From NCBI GenBank assembly GCA_033439255.1, contig CM065878.1, forward strand, positions 1,984,001 through 2,048,000: DNA of 64,000 bases. Direction: 5' to 3'. Shown one piece after another: positions 45,442-57,130 of the stretch. Position 1 is the stretch's first letter. Each line of letters begins with the position of its first letter. The translations under genes were made by a program, and so were the position numbers. The stretch is from Hericium rajendrae (taxonomy: Eukaryota; Basidiomycota; Agaricomycetes; Russulales; Hericiaceae). The notes below the pieces were generated by a model. It saw only the letters and a program-made list of their open reading frames with translations. It was not told where the DNA came from and searched no databases.

Positions 45442-46410
45442 CTATGTCCTCGTCGGGGTGATCGATGGGCTTGACTTCCTTCGAGGGCGGTCAATTTCCT
45501 CGTCGTCAAAATGTGACACCGTTGCCATCTTCGATCTGCTCTCCTCGATAACAGAGGACAGAGATTCCGAACGAGCACGTATGAACGGGGAATAACGTGA
45601 CAAGGGGGCAAGGCGTTTGGCGGAAGCAGGTGCCGATGAAGTGGATGATCTAGCACTCCCCCGACGCGAGATCGACTTCGTCAACGACTGCAAGAGCAAC
45701 GATGAACGTGACCGGCTAGGACGAGCGGGTGTCGTTAAAGATGCGAATGAACTGCTGCCGCTCATTGTCGCTCGCCAGTCTCTAGTGTCGTCAGGGAGGC
45801 CTGTTTCGACTCGTTAATAAGAGAATGAGATGCGAAAAACGAGTCAAACAAACCTGGAGACGTCGCTTCGCCGTAGAAAGCGATAGCGGAAGCAGAGGGG
45901 CTCTCATTACAGAACGAGTCGGTGGATGGGAAATGATGGCCAGTGACAGGAGTAGCGGGGGTGCTCGACCCGCTGCTGTGTGGCGACGGATCTCTGGAAG
46001 ATGATTCGACGAGAGAAGGGGTTGAATGCAATGAGGTAGAAGTATCGGTGCCAGATTGGCGGCGGTTTCGACGCGTTTGCACGCGAAGTGCTCGTTCAAC
46101 ATCAGCCCACATGGGTGCCGTAGCTAGAAGGAAATATAAGAGAGAAGAGAGAAAAGGAACGAGGTCGCCACACACCTTCGGCATCTCTACGATATCGACT
46201 GTTCCCAGATGATGCATCCCACTCCGGACTCATCAGGTCCTCAGAAACCAACAATTCTGATATCCTGGCGGGCTTCAAATTCGCGCTATTGAAGGAGACC
46301 GATCCCGTCTTCCTCAATCTTGGTACAGAACGATGCACCTGGGATGCGCTCGATCGTACTCTTGTACGATAGGCAGGGCGGGAGAGGTAGGGTGAAGACG
46401 AAGACGACAT
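45442..46410 (-). CDS. Hypothetical Ser-rich protein
   Basis: Exon 1 from ATG 46410 (MSSSSSPYLSRPAYRTRVRS) includes RISELLVSEDLMSPEWDASS, followed by an intron and MWADVERALRVQTRRNRRQS, a Ser/Thr-rich linker, and after a further intron SSSFASLTTPARPSRSRSSLLLQSL. It ends at TAG 45444-45442. Mostly disordered and basic; no known domain. Probably a real gene because splice sites and frame agree, but function is unknown. Confidence 0.5.
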
Positions 46411-46755
46411 GCTGGTAAACGGAGTGTTACACAAGGAATGAAGGCGATTGCGCGTGAAGAAAACTCGCAACCAGAGAGGTGCGGGTTGGCCTTGAGAGGA
46501 GCGGGGCACGCCGAATATAAACTTCAGAGCAAATCAGATCTGCCGCGTTGTCGAGAACAATGCAACTCCCCGGAAAAAAGGTACCGCACGGATTGGACGC
46601 GGGTGGCTTACCGGCGCGTGGAAGTGAGACATGACATCGCATTGTCCATTATCTGTTGTGTGTGACAACACGTGTAGCTTGTCCGGAGCAGGTTGTCGGA
46701 ATGCCAATACCGAGCCCCTACCTATTTGTGGCTGAGAACACAGATAAGCCAGGAC

Positions 46756-46938
46756 CTACATCTTGGATGAAGTTTCCGATTCCCCCTTGAAGAAGCTCGA
46801 GAAGTTCACTGCAATGTGAGACAAACCTTTTGCAAACGAAGTCATCGAATGCTGTACGTCACCATGCAAGCTCATTGGAGGCGCGTAACCAACAGTAACA
46901 GGTTTAAACTTTTTCTGCGAGAAATCGACCAAGGTCAA
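46756..46938 (-). CDS. Possible small protein downstream of SURF1
   Basis: Open frame reading LVDFSQKKFKPVTVGYAPP, MSLHGDVQHSMTSFAKGLSH and SSFFKGESETSSKM before a TAG. It begins almost directly after the SURF1 stop. The first ATG in frame is internal (MSLHGDV), so either a small gene starts there or an upstream exon is missed. No family recognised. Confidence 0.3.
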   Translation of the reverse strand: MTLVDFSQKKFKPVTVGYAPPMSLHGDVQHSMTSFAKGLSHIAVNFSSFFKGESETSSKM

Positions 46939-46969
46939 TGAGGGGTGATAATAGTTCTTGCTGGTCCAT

Positions 46970-47993
46970 TTAGCGCGGGAGTCGGGAAACTTCCCTTCGC
47001 CTCTTCAACAATAGACGTATGAACATGACTGCCGTAAATGCTGACAAGGAATACCTGAATGACATCAGAAAACATTTGTGTTAGGTCTCGCGAAGAACTC
47101 ACCATGTAACCACATACGAAGCATGTGCGTTTCGTATATCAATTTCTGGTGACCTACCGATTGGAATCCCTCGGGATAGACGCGAATTAGCGTCCCCAGC
47201 ATGTCCCTCTGATTCATGTAAGTCCCGAATTCTCACTATCCGTCGTTATGCTCACCAAACATCTCTTCGACTAACACCGGCTGAACATTCGCCGCACCTC
47301 CGCCAGCATGGTCTGCCATCGCATTGACATCGGCCCAGTACCATTCGCCTTTCTCTGGGTGGTTGTCTGGCGTGAAGGAATTTCGCCGCTGAGAGTCGCG
47401 CAACATGCCACAGACCTCTACCTCTCCTTCATCTCGAGGTCCCGAATGAGCGCGTTCCTTAGGTACGAAGCCCCGATCCACGAGAATAGTAGTGCCATTT
47501 TCTCGAACGAGCGGCGTAACAAGGTGGTAACCCTGAATACCGTCTCGTACACGTGGTCCAAGGAGGACGGAATGGTCATGATCCCAGTGACCGCGAAGGA
47601 TGACTTTGCGATAGACGAAGTCCGGCAGGGCTGATAGACTATCGGAGACTTTCTCGGTCTGCGCTCACAGGAAAAGACAATTAATGCGACGTACTTCACT
47701 TTACTTGGCAGAGATATGGGTTCTCGATCTAGCTTTTCTCTCAGCTCGTCGACGAGATTGATTTTCCACTTCAGACGATCGACTTGCCAAGTTCCAAGGG
47801 CAAATGCAGCGATTGGGATGATACCTAGGATGACCAGAGTGGGATTAACGGTGGATCGTCTTTGGGTGGCATATTTGGGCAGAGCGGTTTCCTCGCTGTG
47901 CTGAGATCGAATGTGGGGCTTCAGTCTTGTTGTCCTTCTAGAAGGAATTGACAAGAAATTAGGGCGTAAACGAGTTCTTAAACTTGCAAACAT
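46970..47993 (-). CDS. SHY1: Cytochrome c oxidase assembly protein SURF1/SHY1
   Basis: Inner mitochondrial membrane protein that helps haem and Cox1 assembly into complex IV. ATG at 47993 is the first in frame. The N-terminus is Arg-rich without acids (MFASLRTRLRPNFLSIPSRR), a mitochondrial presequence. TM1 is PTLVILGIIPIAAFALGTWQVDRLKWK with the conserved GTWQ-RLxWK signature. Later exons give LLGPRVRDGIQGYHLVTPL, ILVDRGFVPKE, RGIPIGRSPEIDIRNAHASYVVTW and TM2 WYSLSAFTAVMFIRLL, ending at TAA 46972-46970. All conserved blocks are present. It is divergent from SLA2, with 169 bp between start codons. Confidence 0.93.
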
Positions 47994-48162
47994 GCTGAAG
48001 GGGGACACAATCTTGGGGAGGTCCAGCAGAACGGCCGTCAGCCCGACTGCGTAATTGGACAAGCTTCCCACGCAGACGTTCCGGAAGACACAGCCGTCAG
48101 GCTACGACCTCCACCTACAGTAACACTTTGCACCATCGACCCCCCTCACCCTCCTTTATACC
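47994..48162. promoter_or_regulatory. Shared divergent promoter of SURF1 and SLA2
   Basis: Only 169 bp separate the two start codons, so the core promoters and 5' leaders of both genes must share this space. A TTTATA string at about 48,154 is too close to the SLA2 ATG to be a usual TATA box. Confidence 0.5.
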
Positions 48163-51100
48163 ATGTGAGTCTTGGGTCCTGATCACCTATAGGTTTGCGG
48201 ATGTTGTGCTTAATGCATGGTTGAACCAGGTTCTCATCGGGTCAACGGTCGCGTCAGACCAATTATGACATCGACGGGGACGAAGTCCACTACCCTACTC
48301 GACCAGTTGATAAGGATAAGGCTGAGAACGAGCTTGTCGTGAACATCAAGAAGGCCACAAGTCCGGAAGAGACTGCTCCGAAGCAGAAGCACGTCCGGAG
48401 TGCGTCTACCTTTGATTCATATCGCGTGCGATGGAGCCCCCTGACCGACTTTCCAGAATGCATCGTGTATACTTGGGACTACCACTCATCCATCTCCTTC
48501 TGGTCTGGGCTCCGAGTCCAGCCTATTCTTTCCGACGAAGTACAGACATTCAAGGCACTCATTACTGTTCATAAAGTGTTGCAAGAAGGACATCCAGTTG
48601 TACGCTTTCTACTCTACGTCTGATCTCAATCTCGTAGCTGAATGGCTTGGCCATCAGACCATTAAGGAAGCTCAGAGTCAAACCGGCTGGCTCGAGACAT
48701 GCGCAAGGACAGTCGGCCAGGATAGTGGCAGAGGTAAGCTTTCTTGCATACATTGGTATTCGAATGCGCGTTGACGCTGAACGTAACGAGGCTATGGGTC
48801 TCTCATCAGGACGTACGTCCAATTCCTCCTCGCAAAGCTTCGATTCCATCGTCTTCGGCCGGAGTTCAACGGACTCTTTGAATATGAGGAATATGTGACA
48901 CTGAAGGGGATTGATGATCCTAATGAAGGGTAAGGCGTTGTTGTTTTCGCATCGTTGCCAGCTGACCGTGCAATCAGATATGAGACCATTTCCGATCTCA
49001 TGGCTTTGCAGGATCAAATTGAATCCTTCCAGAAAATGGTCTTCTCTCATTTCGGCATTCAACGAATAACGAATGCCGTATCTCATCGTTGGTGCCATTG
49101 GTCAAGAGAGCTGGGGCATCTATCGGTTTATCACAAGCATGCTGCGCGCTATGCACCGACGTTTGTCTCCTTTCTATGACGGGAAATATGGGTCAGCGGC
49201 TCATCGGCATCACAGGAACAAATGACATCGAGGCTCTTGAACCGTTGCGACAACGCTATAACTCTCAGCACTATAGCCTTCGAAAGTTTCTACTACGAGT
49301 GCTCGAACTTGAAATACCTTACTGGTCTCATCAATGTGCCCAAACTTGGCCAGGTGCGCGTTGCCATTCATGAGTATGACATTTAGGCTCATCGGCTGCA
49401 GGAACCTCCGAACCTTCTGGACAGTGGGAACGCCCCGGACTTACCGGCGCGTCCGACGACCACAGCTCCAAAGTCTCCTTCGCCACCTCCGAGTGCACCG
49501 TCTCCTTCTGCAGACATCGGTGAGCAGGCTCGTATGCTGAAGCAATATGAAGACCAGCAAGCCGCACTTCAAGCACAACGGGAAGCGGAGGAACGTCGCC
49601 GCCTGGCGATGGAGCAACAGCAGGCGCTTGAATTCGAGCAACGACAGAGGGAGCAGGCTGAGCAGCAGCGCTTGGCTCAGGAGGCCTTGGCTCAGCAGCA
49701 GATGCAACAACAGATGCAGCAGTACAGCAACCAGGCTGCGCAACATATGAATGATCTCGAACGAGAGCTTTTGGGAATGCGGGGACAGTACGAGCGGGAC
49801 CAGCTGTTGCTTGAGCAGTATGACAGGGTACGTGTCACCGATGCATTCTAGTTGGTGGGATACTCATGAGCCTCCGTAGCGGGTCAAAGCATTGGAAGGC
49901 GAGCTGAGCAACGTCTCGATGAATGTCAACTCTCAAATGTCATCAAAAGACGAGCTCATCAAGCAGCTGCAAGACCAAGTTACTCTGTGGCGCAACAAGT
50001 ACGAGGCGCTCGCCAAGCTGTATAGTCAACTTCGCACGGAGCATCTCGACATGTTGTCCAAGTTTAAGCAAATGCAGCTCAAGGCTAATTCGGCACAGGA
50101 GGCCATTGACCGCATGGAGCGTATGGAGCGGGACCTGAAGGCCAAGAACCTCGAGCTTGCTGATATGATCCGTGAGCGGGACCGTGCCCGCTTCGATGTT
50201 GACAGGCAGAAGTCATCGCATAAGGATGAGCTTGACCGCATTCGCCGCGAACTCAACTTCGCCAACGAGCGGGCGGAAGATGCATCCCGATCAAAGAGCT
50301 CTGAAGTGTCTGGTGTCTTGGCTAAGTACAACAGACAGATGAATGAACTCGAAGACTCGCTCCGAGTAAGTCTTCAGTAGTTTGTTTGCAATTTGTCATT
50401 GACACAGCTTCGTCAGGCCAAACAAATTCAGATTGACGACCTGCTCGCGAAGATGGATTCTTCTTCCGCCGACTTTGAACGCCTGCGTGAGGAGAAGGAC
50501 CAGGAGATCATGATCTTACAGGCCGGCATGGACAGTACTATCCAGCGCCTGTCAGAAACACAACAGGTGACCCCATTGTTTCTGCTTCTGCATATTCTTC
50601 TAAACTTCGTGTACAGAACCAAGGCATCGCTGACGAAGCTACTAACGCTCAAATCGATACGCTGATTTTGGACAACAGGAATAAGCTCAACCAGATCATC
50701 GGTGAGTAGCTAATTCACGGGCGAGACATCATATTGACCAAATTACCGTAGATTCGATCCTGCAAGCGTGCGTCCAGAAGGTTGACGATGCGATCTACGA
50801 GTTGGAATCGCCCACACAAGCCGGCAACCTGAACTCAACACCAGAGTACACGCTCTCCATGATCGAGAAGTCGCTCAGCAACGCCACCGATTTCGCAACT
50901 GTCTTCAATCTCTACATTGACAATCAGCCCGGCGGTGACCACGTCGACGTCATCAAAGGCGCAAACGAGTTTGCCCAGTCCCTTGCTGACACCCTTGTGA
51001 ACGTCAAGGGCATCACCCGCCTGACCGATGACGATGATGCGTCCGACAAGCTCGTCGGCATCGCGAAGACAGCCGGCGACGTCGGTCTCCGCTTCTTCCT

Positions 51101-51989
51101 CAACCTGCAGTCCTACAAGCTCGAGCTCGTCGATCGCAAGCAAAGACACACCGTTGCCATGCGCAACAACAGCGAAGTCCGCACCGCGCTCACCAAACTT
51201 TCGGAATCTGTCGATGCGATGGTGCCGAAGGGCGCCAAGTCGGACGCACTCGCACGCGCGAATGGCGACATCGGCGACATTGTCGAGCAGGAGATGCTCG
51301 GCGCCGCGCAGGCCATCGAAGCCGCGACGCAGCGCCTGCAGGAGCTCATGGCGCGCCCGCGCGACACGGGCCGCTACAGCGCCATCGACCTCCAGGTGCA
51401 CGACTCGATCCTGGCCGCGGCGATGGCGATCACGAGCGCGATCGCGCGGCTCATCCAGGCGGCGACCGAGTCGCAGCAGGAGATCGTCGCGCAGGGCAAG
51501 GGCTCGTCGACGACGCAGCAGTTCTACAAGCGCAACAATCGCTGGACGGAGGGCCTCATCTCCGCGGCGCGCGCCGTCGCGTTCGCGACGGGCCTGCTGA
51601 TCGAGAGCGCGGACGGCGTGCTGAGCGGGACGCACTCGCTCGAGCAGCTCATCGTCGCGTCGAACGAGGTCGCGGCGAGCACGGCGCAGCTCGTTGCGGC
51701 CTCGCGCGTGAAGGCGAACCTGATGAGCAAGACGCAGGAGCATCTCGAGCTCGCGGCCAAGGCGGTCACGGAGGCGTGCAAGGCGCTCGTGAAGCAGGTG
51801 CGCGCGATCTCCGCGAAGCAGATGCAGGAGGAGGACGTCGACTACAAGAGCATGGCGACGCTCGAGTTCAAGAAGCGCGAGATGGAGCAGCAGGTCGAGA
51901 TCCTGCGCCTCGAGAAGGACCTCGGCGCCGCGCGGCACCGGCTCGGCGCGATGCGGCGCGCCGGGTACCACACAGACGAGACGGATTGA
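48163..51989 (+). CDS. SLA2: SLA2 / HIP1R-like endocytic adaptor (ANTH + coiled coil + I/LWEQ)
   Basis: Links clathrin-coat membranes to actin during endocytosis. The N-terminal ANTH domain reads VVNIKKATSPEETAPKQKHVR, CIVYTWDYHSSISFWSGLRVQPILSDE, FQKMVFSHF and RFITSMLRAMHRRL. The central region is a Gln-rich coiled coil (about 49,530-50,600) with LERELLGMRGQYERDQLLLEQYDR. The C-terminal talin-like I/LWEQ domain reads ILAAAMAITSAIARLIQAATESQQEIVAQGKGS, FYKRNNRWTEGLISAARAVA, KSMATLEFKKREMEQQVEILRLEKDL. It ends at TGA 51987-51989. The start codon appears split by an intron: AT at 48163-48164 and G at 48230. The last exon is very GC-rich, which creates long antisense open frames. Confidence 0.93.
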
Positions 51990-52372
51990 GCGGGAGGATG
52001 GGCGGATGGTTTGTCGCGGAATCTATCATTTTGAACTCACAATTGCACTCGTTCTCATTCCTTTTTTGATACATGTAACTTTCTCTATTTCAGGACATCC
52101 TAATACCATGTGTTCAGATATACTGCAAAGGAGTGCTATATGTGAAGTGTGCGGGTAAGTACTGTGTTGTGAATTAAACAAACAAAAAAATGTGGCCAAC
52201 AACCAAAATGAACAACGAAGGGCCGAGATACTACGCCGAAGGGTCTATATAGCACATGGAAGGAATTAAAAAGGGTTAGCGACAAAGAGCGGAGGCAATA
52301 TGGAATAGCTGAATAAGATAGAAAAGATTGTGGGATATATGGCAGCATGCACGGTCAGATGTACAACACAAC
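51990..52372. other. Intergenic, convergent 3' ends
   Basis: Contains only the 3' regions of SLA2 and the following minus-strand gene; AT-rich, with no feature recognised. Confidence 0.5.
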
Positions 52373-55085
52373 TCAGTGATGGTGTCCGCGGCCGTCCTCC
52401 TCCTCCTCCTCGCTGCGCACCGTGTCGATTGAGTTCTTCCGCAAATCCAGGAAGCTGTCCTCGATGGGTCTCGTCGCCCGCGGGCTCTCGTCCTCGATCT
52501 CGAGAAAGGACGGCTTCTTCATGATCGAGCGCCGCTGCAGGATCTGCTCGACTGTGCCCGTCCGCCGCGTGCTCTTCCATGCGGGTGGCGGCGACAGCGG
52601 CGAGATCATCACCGCGCTCTGGCGGTTGCCTGCGCCGCTGCCCGCCCCGGTCGCAGTGGATGGCCGGGGCCGCGGACGCGGTGGTGGCGGCAGGCCGAGG
52701 CTATTGGGTTGCGGGAAGAACGAGCGCGAGGGCGAAGTCTGCGACCCCACGTCGGGTTGAGCGGTGGACGGGCGGTCGTGCGTCTGCATGGGCGCGCTCA
52801 GGGTCCGCGTCATCAGCGACATTGGCCGGTTTGAAGCCCGCTGCTGGGACCGCCCGCCTGGCTGAGCGAGAGCATGGAATTGCCGGATCGAGGGCGGCGG
52901 CCCGAGCGTCGACGATACGGTGTCCTGGGATGCCCAATCTGATGGCCCATGCGACCCCGACGTGGATATGGACAGTGCGGTAGACATGGATGTCGAGACC
53001 GATGTAAACGACTGGCCGCGATTCCGCCCTGGCCCGTTCGATTTTGCCTCTGCCTCCTGCTCCAAAAGCTGCTCCACACGCAACATCTCTGCTGGAGACA
53101 AGATCTGTTGCGGTACATAGTCATTGAGCTGCTGCGGATGCTGCGGACTCATCGGCGCCTCGGATTCATCCCAGAACGATGGCGACGTTGCATCAGAGCG
53201 GGTGCCGTTGCTCGCAATGCTTCCAGAATGTATGTACTCGTCGCCATGCGAGCTAAACATGGAGTGTCCGTCGTCCTCTCCCGACTGCGCCTGCGAAGAC
53301 AACGAGCGCCGCGCACTGCTCCCGGAGAACAGTCGCTTCCGGACCGCCGCTGGACTCTGCATGTTACCAAATAGGGAATTGGCACTTCCTCTGCGCTGAT
53401 CGACGACGAAAGGCGGCTCTTCGTGGGTGGAGGATGACGGCGAAGAATGCCAGAGCGAGGTCGGCATCGGTGGAAGAGGTATTCGGGAATGGTGGAACGA
53501 TCGTTGCTTCTTCAAAGCCTTATTGTCGTCAGGAGATGTCGGCACAGAAGTTGTACTGGGCGTGCCAGATGAGCGCTTGGGCAAGCTCTGTTGGGAGACA
53601 GCCTTTTTCAGGGTCCGTGTGGGGCTGAAGTCGCCGCGAAAAGGCAGAGTGGCGGAGGATGACATGGAGTCTCCAGGCGTCCTTCCTCTACTTGATTCAC
53701 TGAGTTGGGGTTCTTCACCTGTCCATCCGCTGTGTGCCTCTTCTCGACTTTGCCACGAGAATCACGCGGGGACGCTTGTCCCTGGGGTTGGCTGTGACGA
53801 GAAGACGAACTTGACGACGCGAAGGAAAGGCTTGACGAGGAGTTGGTCGAGGCTGGTGATGGCTGCCGTGTCTGATCAGGAAAGAGGGTCCGGCTCATTC
53901 CACGTGGGCTAGCGGAGGGGGAGGAGGTAATCCGGCGGTAGGTGGCGCAGAAGGAGGATACAGAGGCTGGAGTCGGTTCAGTGACGGTTGTCTGATAATG
54001 ACACGGGGTTGAAGGTCCACGGCACTTGATGAGTATGCAGACGGCGACGACCTGGTATCTGAAGATGACAATGGTCCTCTCCGGGTGGATTGACCGATAT
54101 CTGTCATGCCCCTTGGTCGAACCTTAATAGGCGGAACGGCCGGAGTATCTAGAGTCGTAGGTTTCCGTTTGTCTGTCAAAGTGGTGGACGACGCGGATGA
54201 GCGGATACGCTGCTTTGCATCTGGAGGACCGTCGTCCGTGACGGGCGGCGATGTTGGCGACAACTGGGGTGGAAAGAACGGCGGCTCTCGACGTACGATT
54301 TTCTCACTCTCGACGGTCAATCTGGGTCGGAGGTCAATTAATGACTACGACGATCAATCCGGAAGTACACACCGAGAGAACCGCCATTTGTCATCCGTGG
54401 CGGACATGAGCCTTGATGATCCTGGAGCACAGTCTGTCGAAACATCACCTCTTTGATGTGAATGGGACGAAGATGATGCATATGACATTCTGTTGTAGGA
54501 CGAGCTGTCCCCTCTCTTCCCATGATCCGAGGCTGATGAGTCGGAGAAACGGACAGGCGGGCATGGTCGTTGCCTGGGGTTGGCATTGCGACGTAGCGCG
54601 ATGCGAAGGGATCCATGTCGGACATTGTCATGACAGATCTGGCGTAGACGGATCTGTCTTTGCTGGGCTCGGACGGCGTGAGAGGCTCGGGCAAGTCGTC
54701 CCACGAGCGAACGGTGGAAACGGACTTGGCAGGGGGACGGGTGCTGAAAGTGAGAGGAGGGGGTTCATCATCGGGAGTGTGGAGGGGAAGTGTGGGGGAG
54801 GGCGGGTCCTGGATCGCAATGGAGTGCTTCTTCGGCTTCAAACCGATGGCAGTCGCGAGGGTGTTGAACTTTTTGGAGCTGCCCTGCTTTGGGGAAGGGA
54901 GGAGGATGACTTGTCACTGGGGGAAGAAAATGACACGGTACGAGCAGAGGTCAGTAAGAACGGGCGCTCGGACGGACGAAGTCCAAAATTAATGGAACAC
55001 ACTTATTAAGGCTTTTGGACGAGTGCGAGCGAGACCACCACGGACGAGCAGGATTTGACTGGGAGGGGGAGAGGGTGGAGGACAT
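52373..55085 (-). CDS. Hypothetical Ser/Pro-rich protein
   Basis: Long gene starting at ATG 55085 (MSSTLSPSQSNPARPWWSRS) with several introns. A conserved-looking start includes SSKKFNTLATAIGLKPKKHSIAIQDPPSPTL and SVYARSVMTMSDMDPFASRY. Most of the remainder is disordered (Ser, Pro, Arg). The 430-codon last exon contains PQQILSPAEMLRVEQLLEQEAEAKS and RRTGTVEQILQRRSIMKKPSFLEIEDESPRATRPIEDSFLDL, and it ends EDGRGHHH. Internal exon borders between 53.6 and 54.4 kb are uncertain. No catalytic domain was seen; composition suggests a scaffold or phosphoregulated protein. Function unknown. Confidence 0.55.
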
Positions 55086-57130
55086 GGACAGAGGAAGGAG
55101 ATATGATGGAGATGCTGGGGAAAAGAATGACAGGTGGTCGATACAGAGCTGGGAAAGGACGGTGTACAGGATGGTCAATCACCCCGGAAGAAGCCAGGGA
55201 CGGAGGATTGGAGCGGAGGAGGCAGGGCGTTCAGGACATGGGAGGAGGAGGTGGCAAAGAGGAACGAGCGTCCAATCTACCAAGCCTGACCTTCGCAAAA
55301 CCGGCGAAGACCGTCGGCTCTAAGAACCTGATCTCCTTGATCCCCCCTCAAATTCTAGATCCCCTCAGATCTCTAGCTTTCGCTCCGCCTAACTTCCATG
55401 TGCTCCTTTCATACGTCTCGAGCAATTGCCATTCCCTCTGCGCGCAAGTGCGTCGATTTGGTTCTTTCGCTCTCCCAGGCTGCAACAGATCTCGATCAGC
55501 TGGCGTAAATTGCTTCTTAATCAGGCTCTCATTAGTCCAACTCAATACCATTTTATTCACCCATTTTATTTGTCCTCCCTGACGACGAAGCAGTGATAGG
55601 CGACGAAGCGAGTCGCTTATGCAGGTGGAGATCGAGATTGCTGCGTGCTCCCTCTGACGATATCGAGAGCGGAACGTCTCCGATTTTCGAGTTTTGACCG
55701 CCAATTCAACACAGGAGCCATGTAGAACATTCTATGTCACTTGAGCTGATCCTCGTGGCGTAATCCAAGCTCATCCAGAGAAGAGAGCAACATCTGTGTC
55801 GGATCTGAAGATCGGCCTACTTTCGCGTATCAATCCAGCTCGCTTTTGCCGACGTCCCTGACGAAATAAAATGGGCGAAATAAAATGGTATTGAGTTGGG
55901 CTATTGGACGCTGAGCGCTGAAGCTCTGATCCAGCGTTCGTCTGAAGCACATTCCATCACTGCATGATCCTCCTACATCACCCTGTCAACTATCCTTGGA
56001 CTCCGTTCCAATCCATTAGCAACCGCGTTGCCGACGCCCGCACGTTGCAAGTCCAAACTTTCAATTTTCGTTGTGTCGCATGCAAAACTATCCTCCCTCG
56101 TTGCCATCTGTACTGTGCCTGAAAGGTAACCTTTTGCGGGGGCCGACACTGGGCCGCCCGGCTCTAGCGCGTCGCGTGGCCGCGCCGATCCGCGTATGAC
56201 TACAAAATCTTGCCGCTCCAAAGCATTTCTGCGTGTGACGGAGACTCAGCGATGCGACTGGCATGTCGTCAGAGCGAGATAAAAAAGGAATCCGGGCATT
56301 GCCCATGAACGTGCATGAACAGACAGACGCCAAATTGCCGAGACGTTGTTGCGTCAAAAAGTTGAAACAGCTGAGCGTTTCATAACCACCCATCGGTGCC
56401 GATTGATTTGCCTCCGCTGCCGACCAGTACTAGTGCTCGGGTGACTGTGAAATATCGCTAAGATTGGAAGGCTATTGCCTCCATCCCCCACGCGAGCGAG
56501 CCAGCAACGGGACCATTCTTCGCTCAACCCCATAACTGACATGGCCTATCGCAGTTTACCGGAGGCTTTGCATGGAGCGCGCTCGAGCTGGAGCCTGAGA
56601 ACCTTCTCACGCGCAGGAACCAGACTGTAATAAGGAAGGCATCTACCTTTAGAGGCGTATCGCTAATTGACTCGGATGAGGCTCAACTCGCCGATCTTCC
56701 ATGCGTGCGGAACTTCTGACACAATGCCACACACGACACACAGCCACCAACACGGCAGAGAAGGCACCATATAAGTCTCTGCGTCGATGCCATCGACAAT
56801 CCTTCCAAACGTTAAGCTTGACTGAGAAGAAGACATACCAGAAGGTGAGCAATGGCTCGCAGACAGAGTGACAGACAGCTCTACGCCTTCTACGCTGACA
56901 TGTTATCCGCTACGATTAGCCACGAGACGCCCGCGGCGCTGGAACGGAGGAGTTCATAGAAGCACGTTTAACCCAGGCAAGGGGCGTCGGCCACGAGGCT
57001 TGAGCAGAAGCTCAGATCCGTTCTGCGGGCTTCCCGTGGACGCGAAGAGCAATAATTAGATGCAATTACCGAAACATAGTCAGCAAACCAAACAAACCAA
57101 ACTCGAACTCCGTGCGCCTAGATAGACACT
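55086..57130. other. 2-kb gap without a convincing gene
   Basis: Holds the promoter side of the Ser/Pro-rich gene on the left, an inverted-repeat element (55537-55899, listed separately), and about 1.2 kb of sequence in which only short unsupported open frames occur. Confidence 0.45.
55537..55899. mobile_element. 363-bp MITE-like inverted-repeat element
   Basis: An imperfect inverted repeat of about 39 bp (55537-55575 and 55860-55899) shares CCAACTCAATACCATTTTATT followed by CCCATTTTATTT. The interior (about 285 bp) has no coding potential. Size and structure fit a non-autonomous DNA transposon. The exact ends and target duplication could not be fixed: the repeat outside CCAACTC is broken, with GTCCAATAGCCC on one side and AGTCC on the other. 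Confidence 0.6.

Noticed and set aside
50835-51971. 378-codon open frame antisense to the SLA2 last exon
   Set aside because: It mirrors a very GC-rich exon with strong codon bias; the sense strand encodes a clear I/LWEQ domain and the antisense protein has no recognisable motif.
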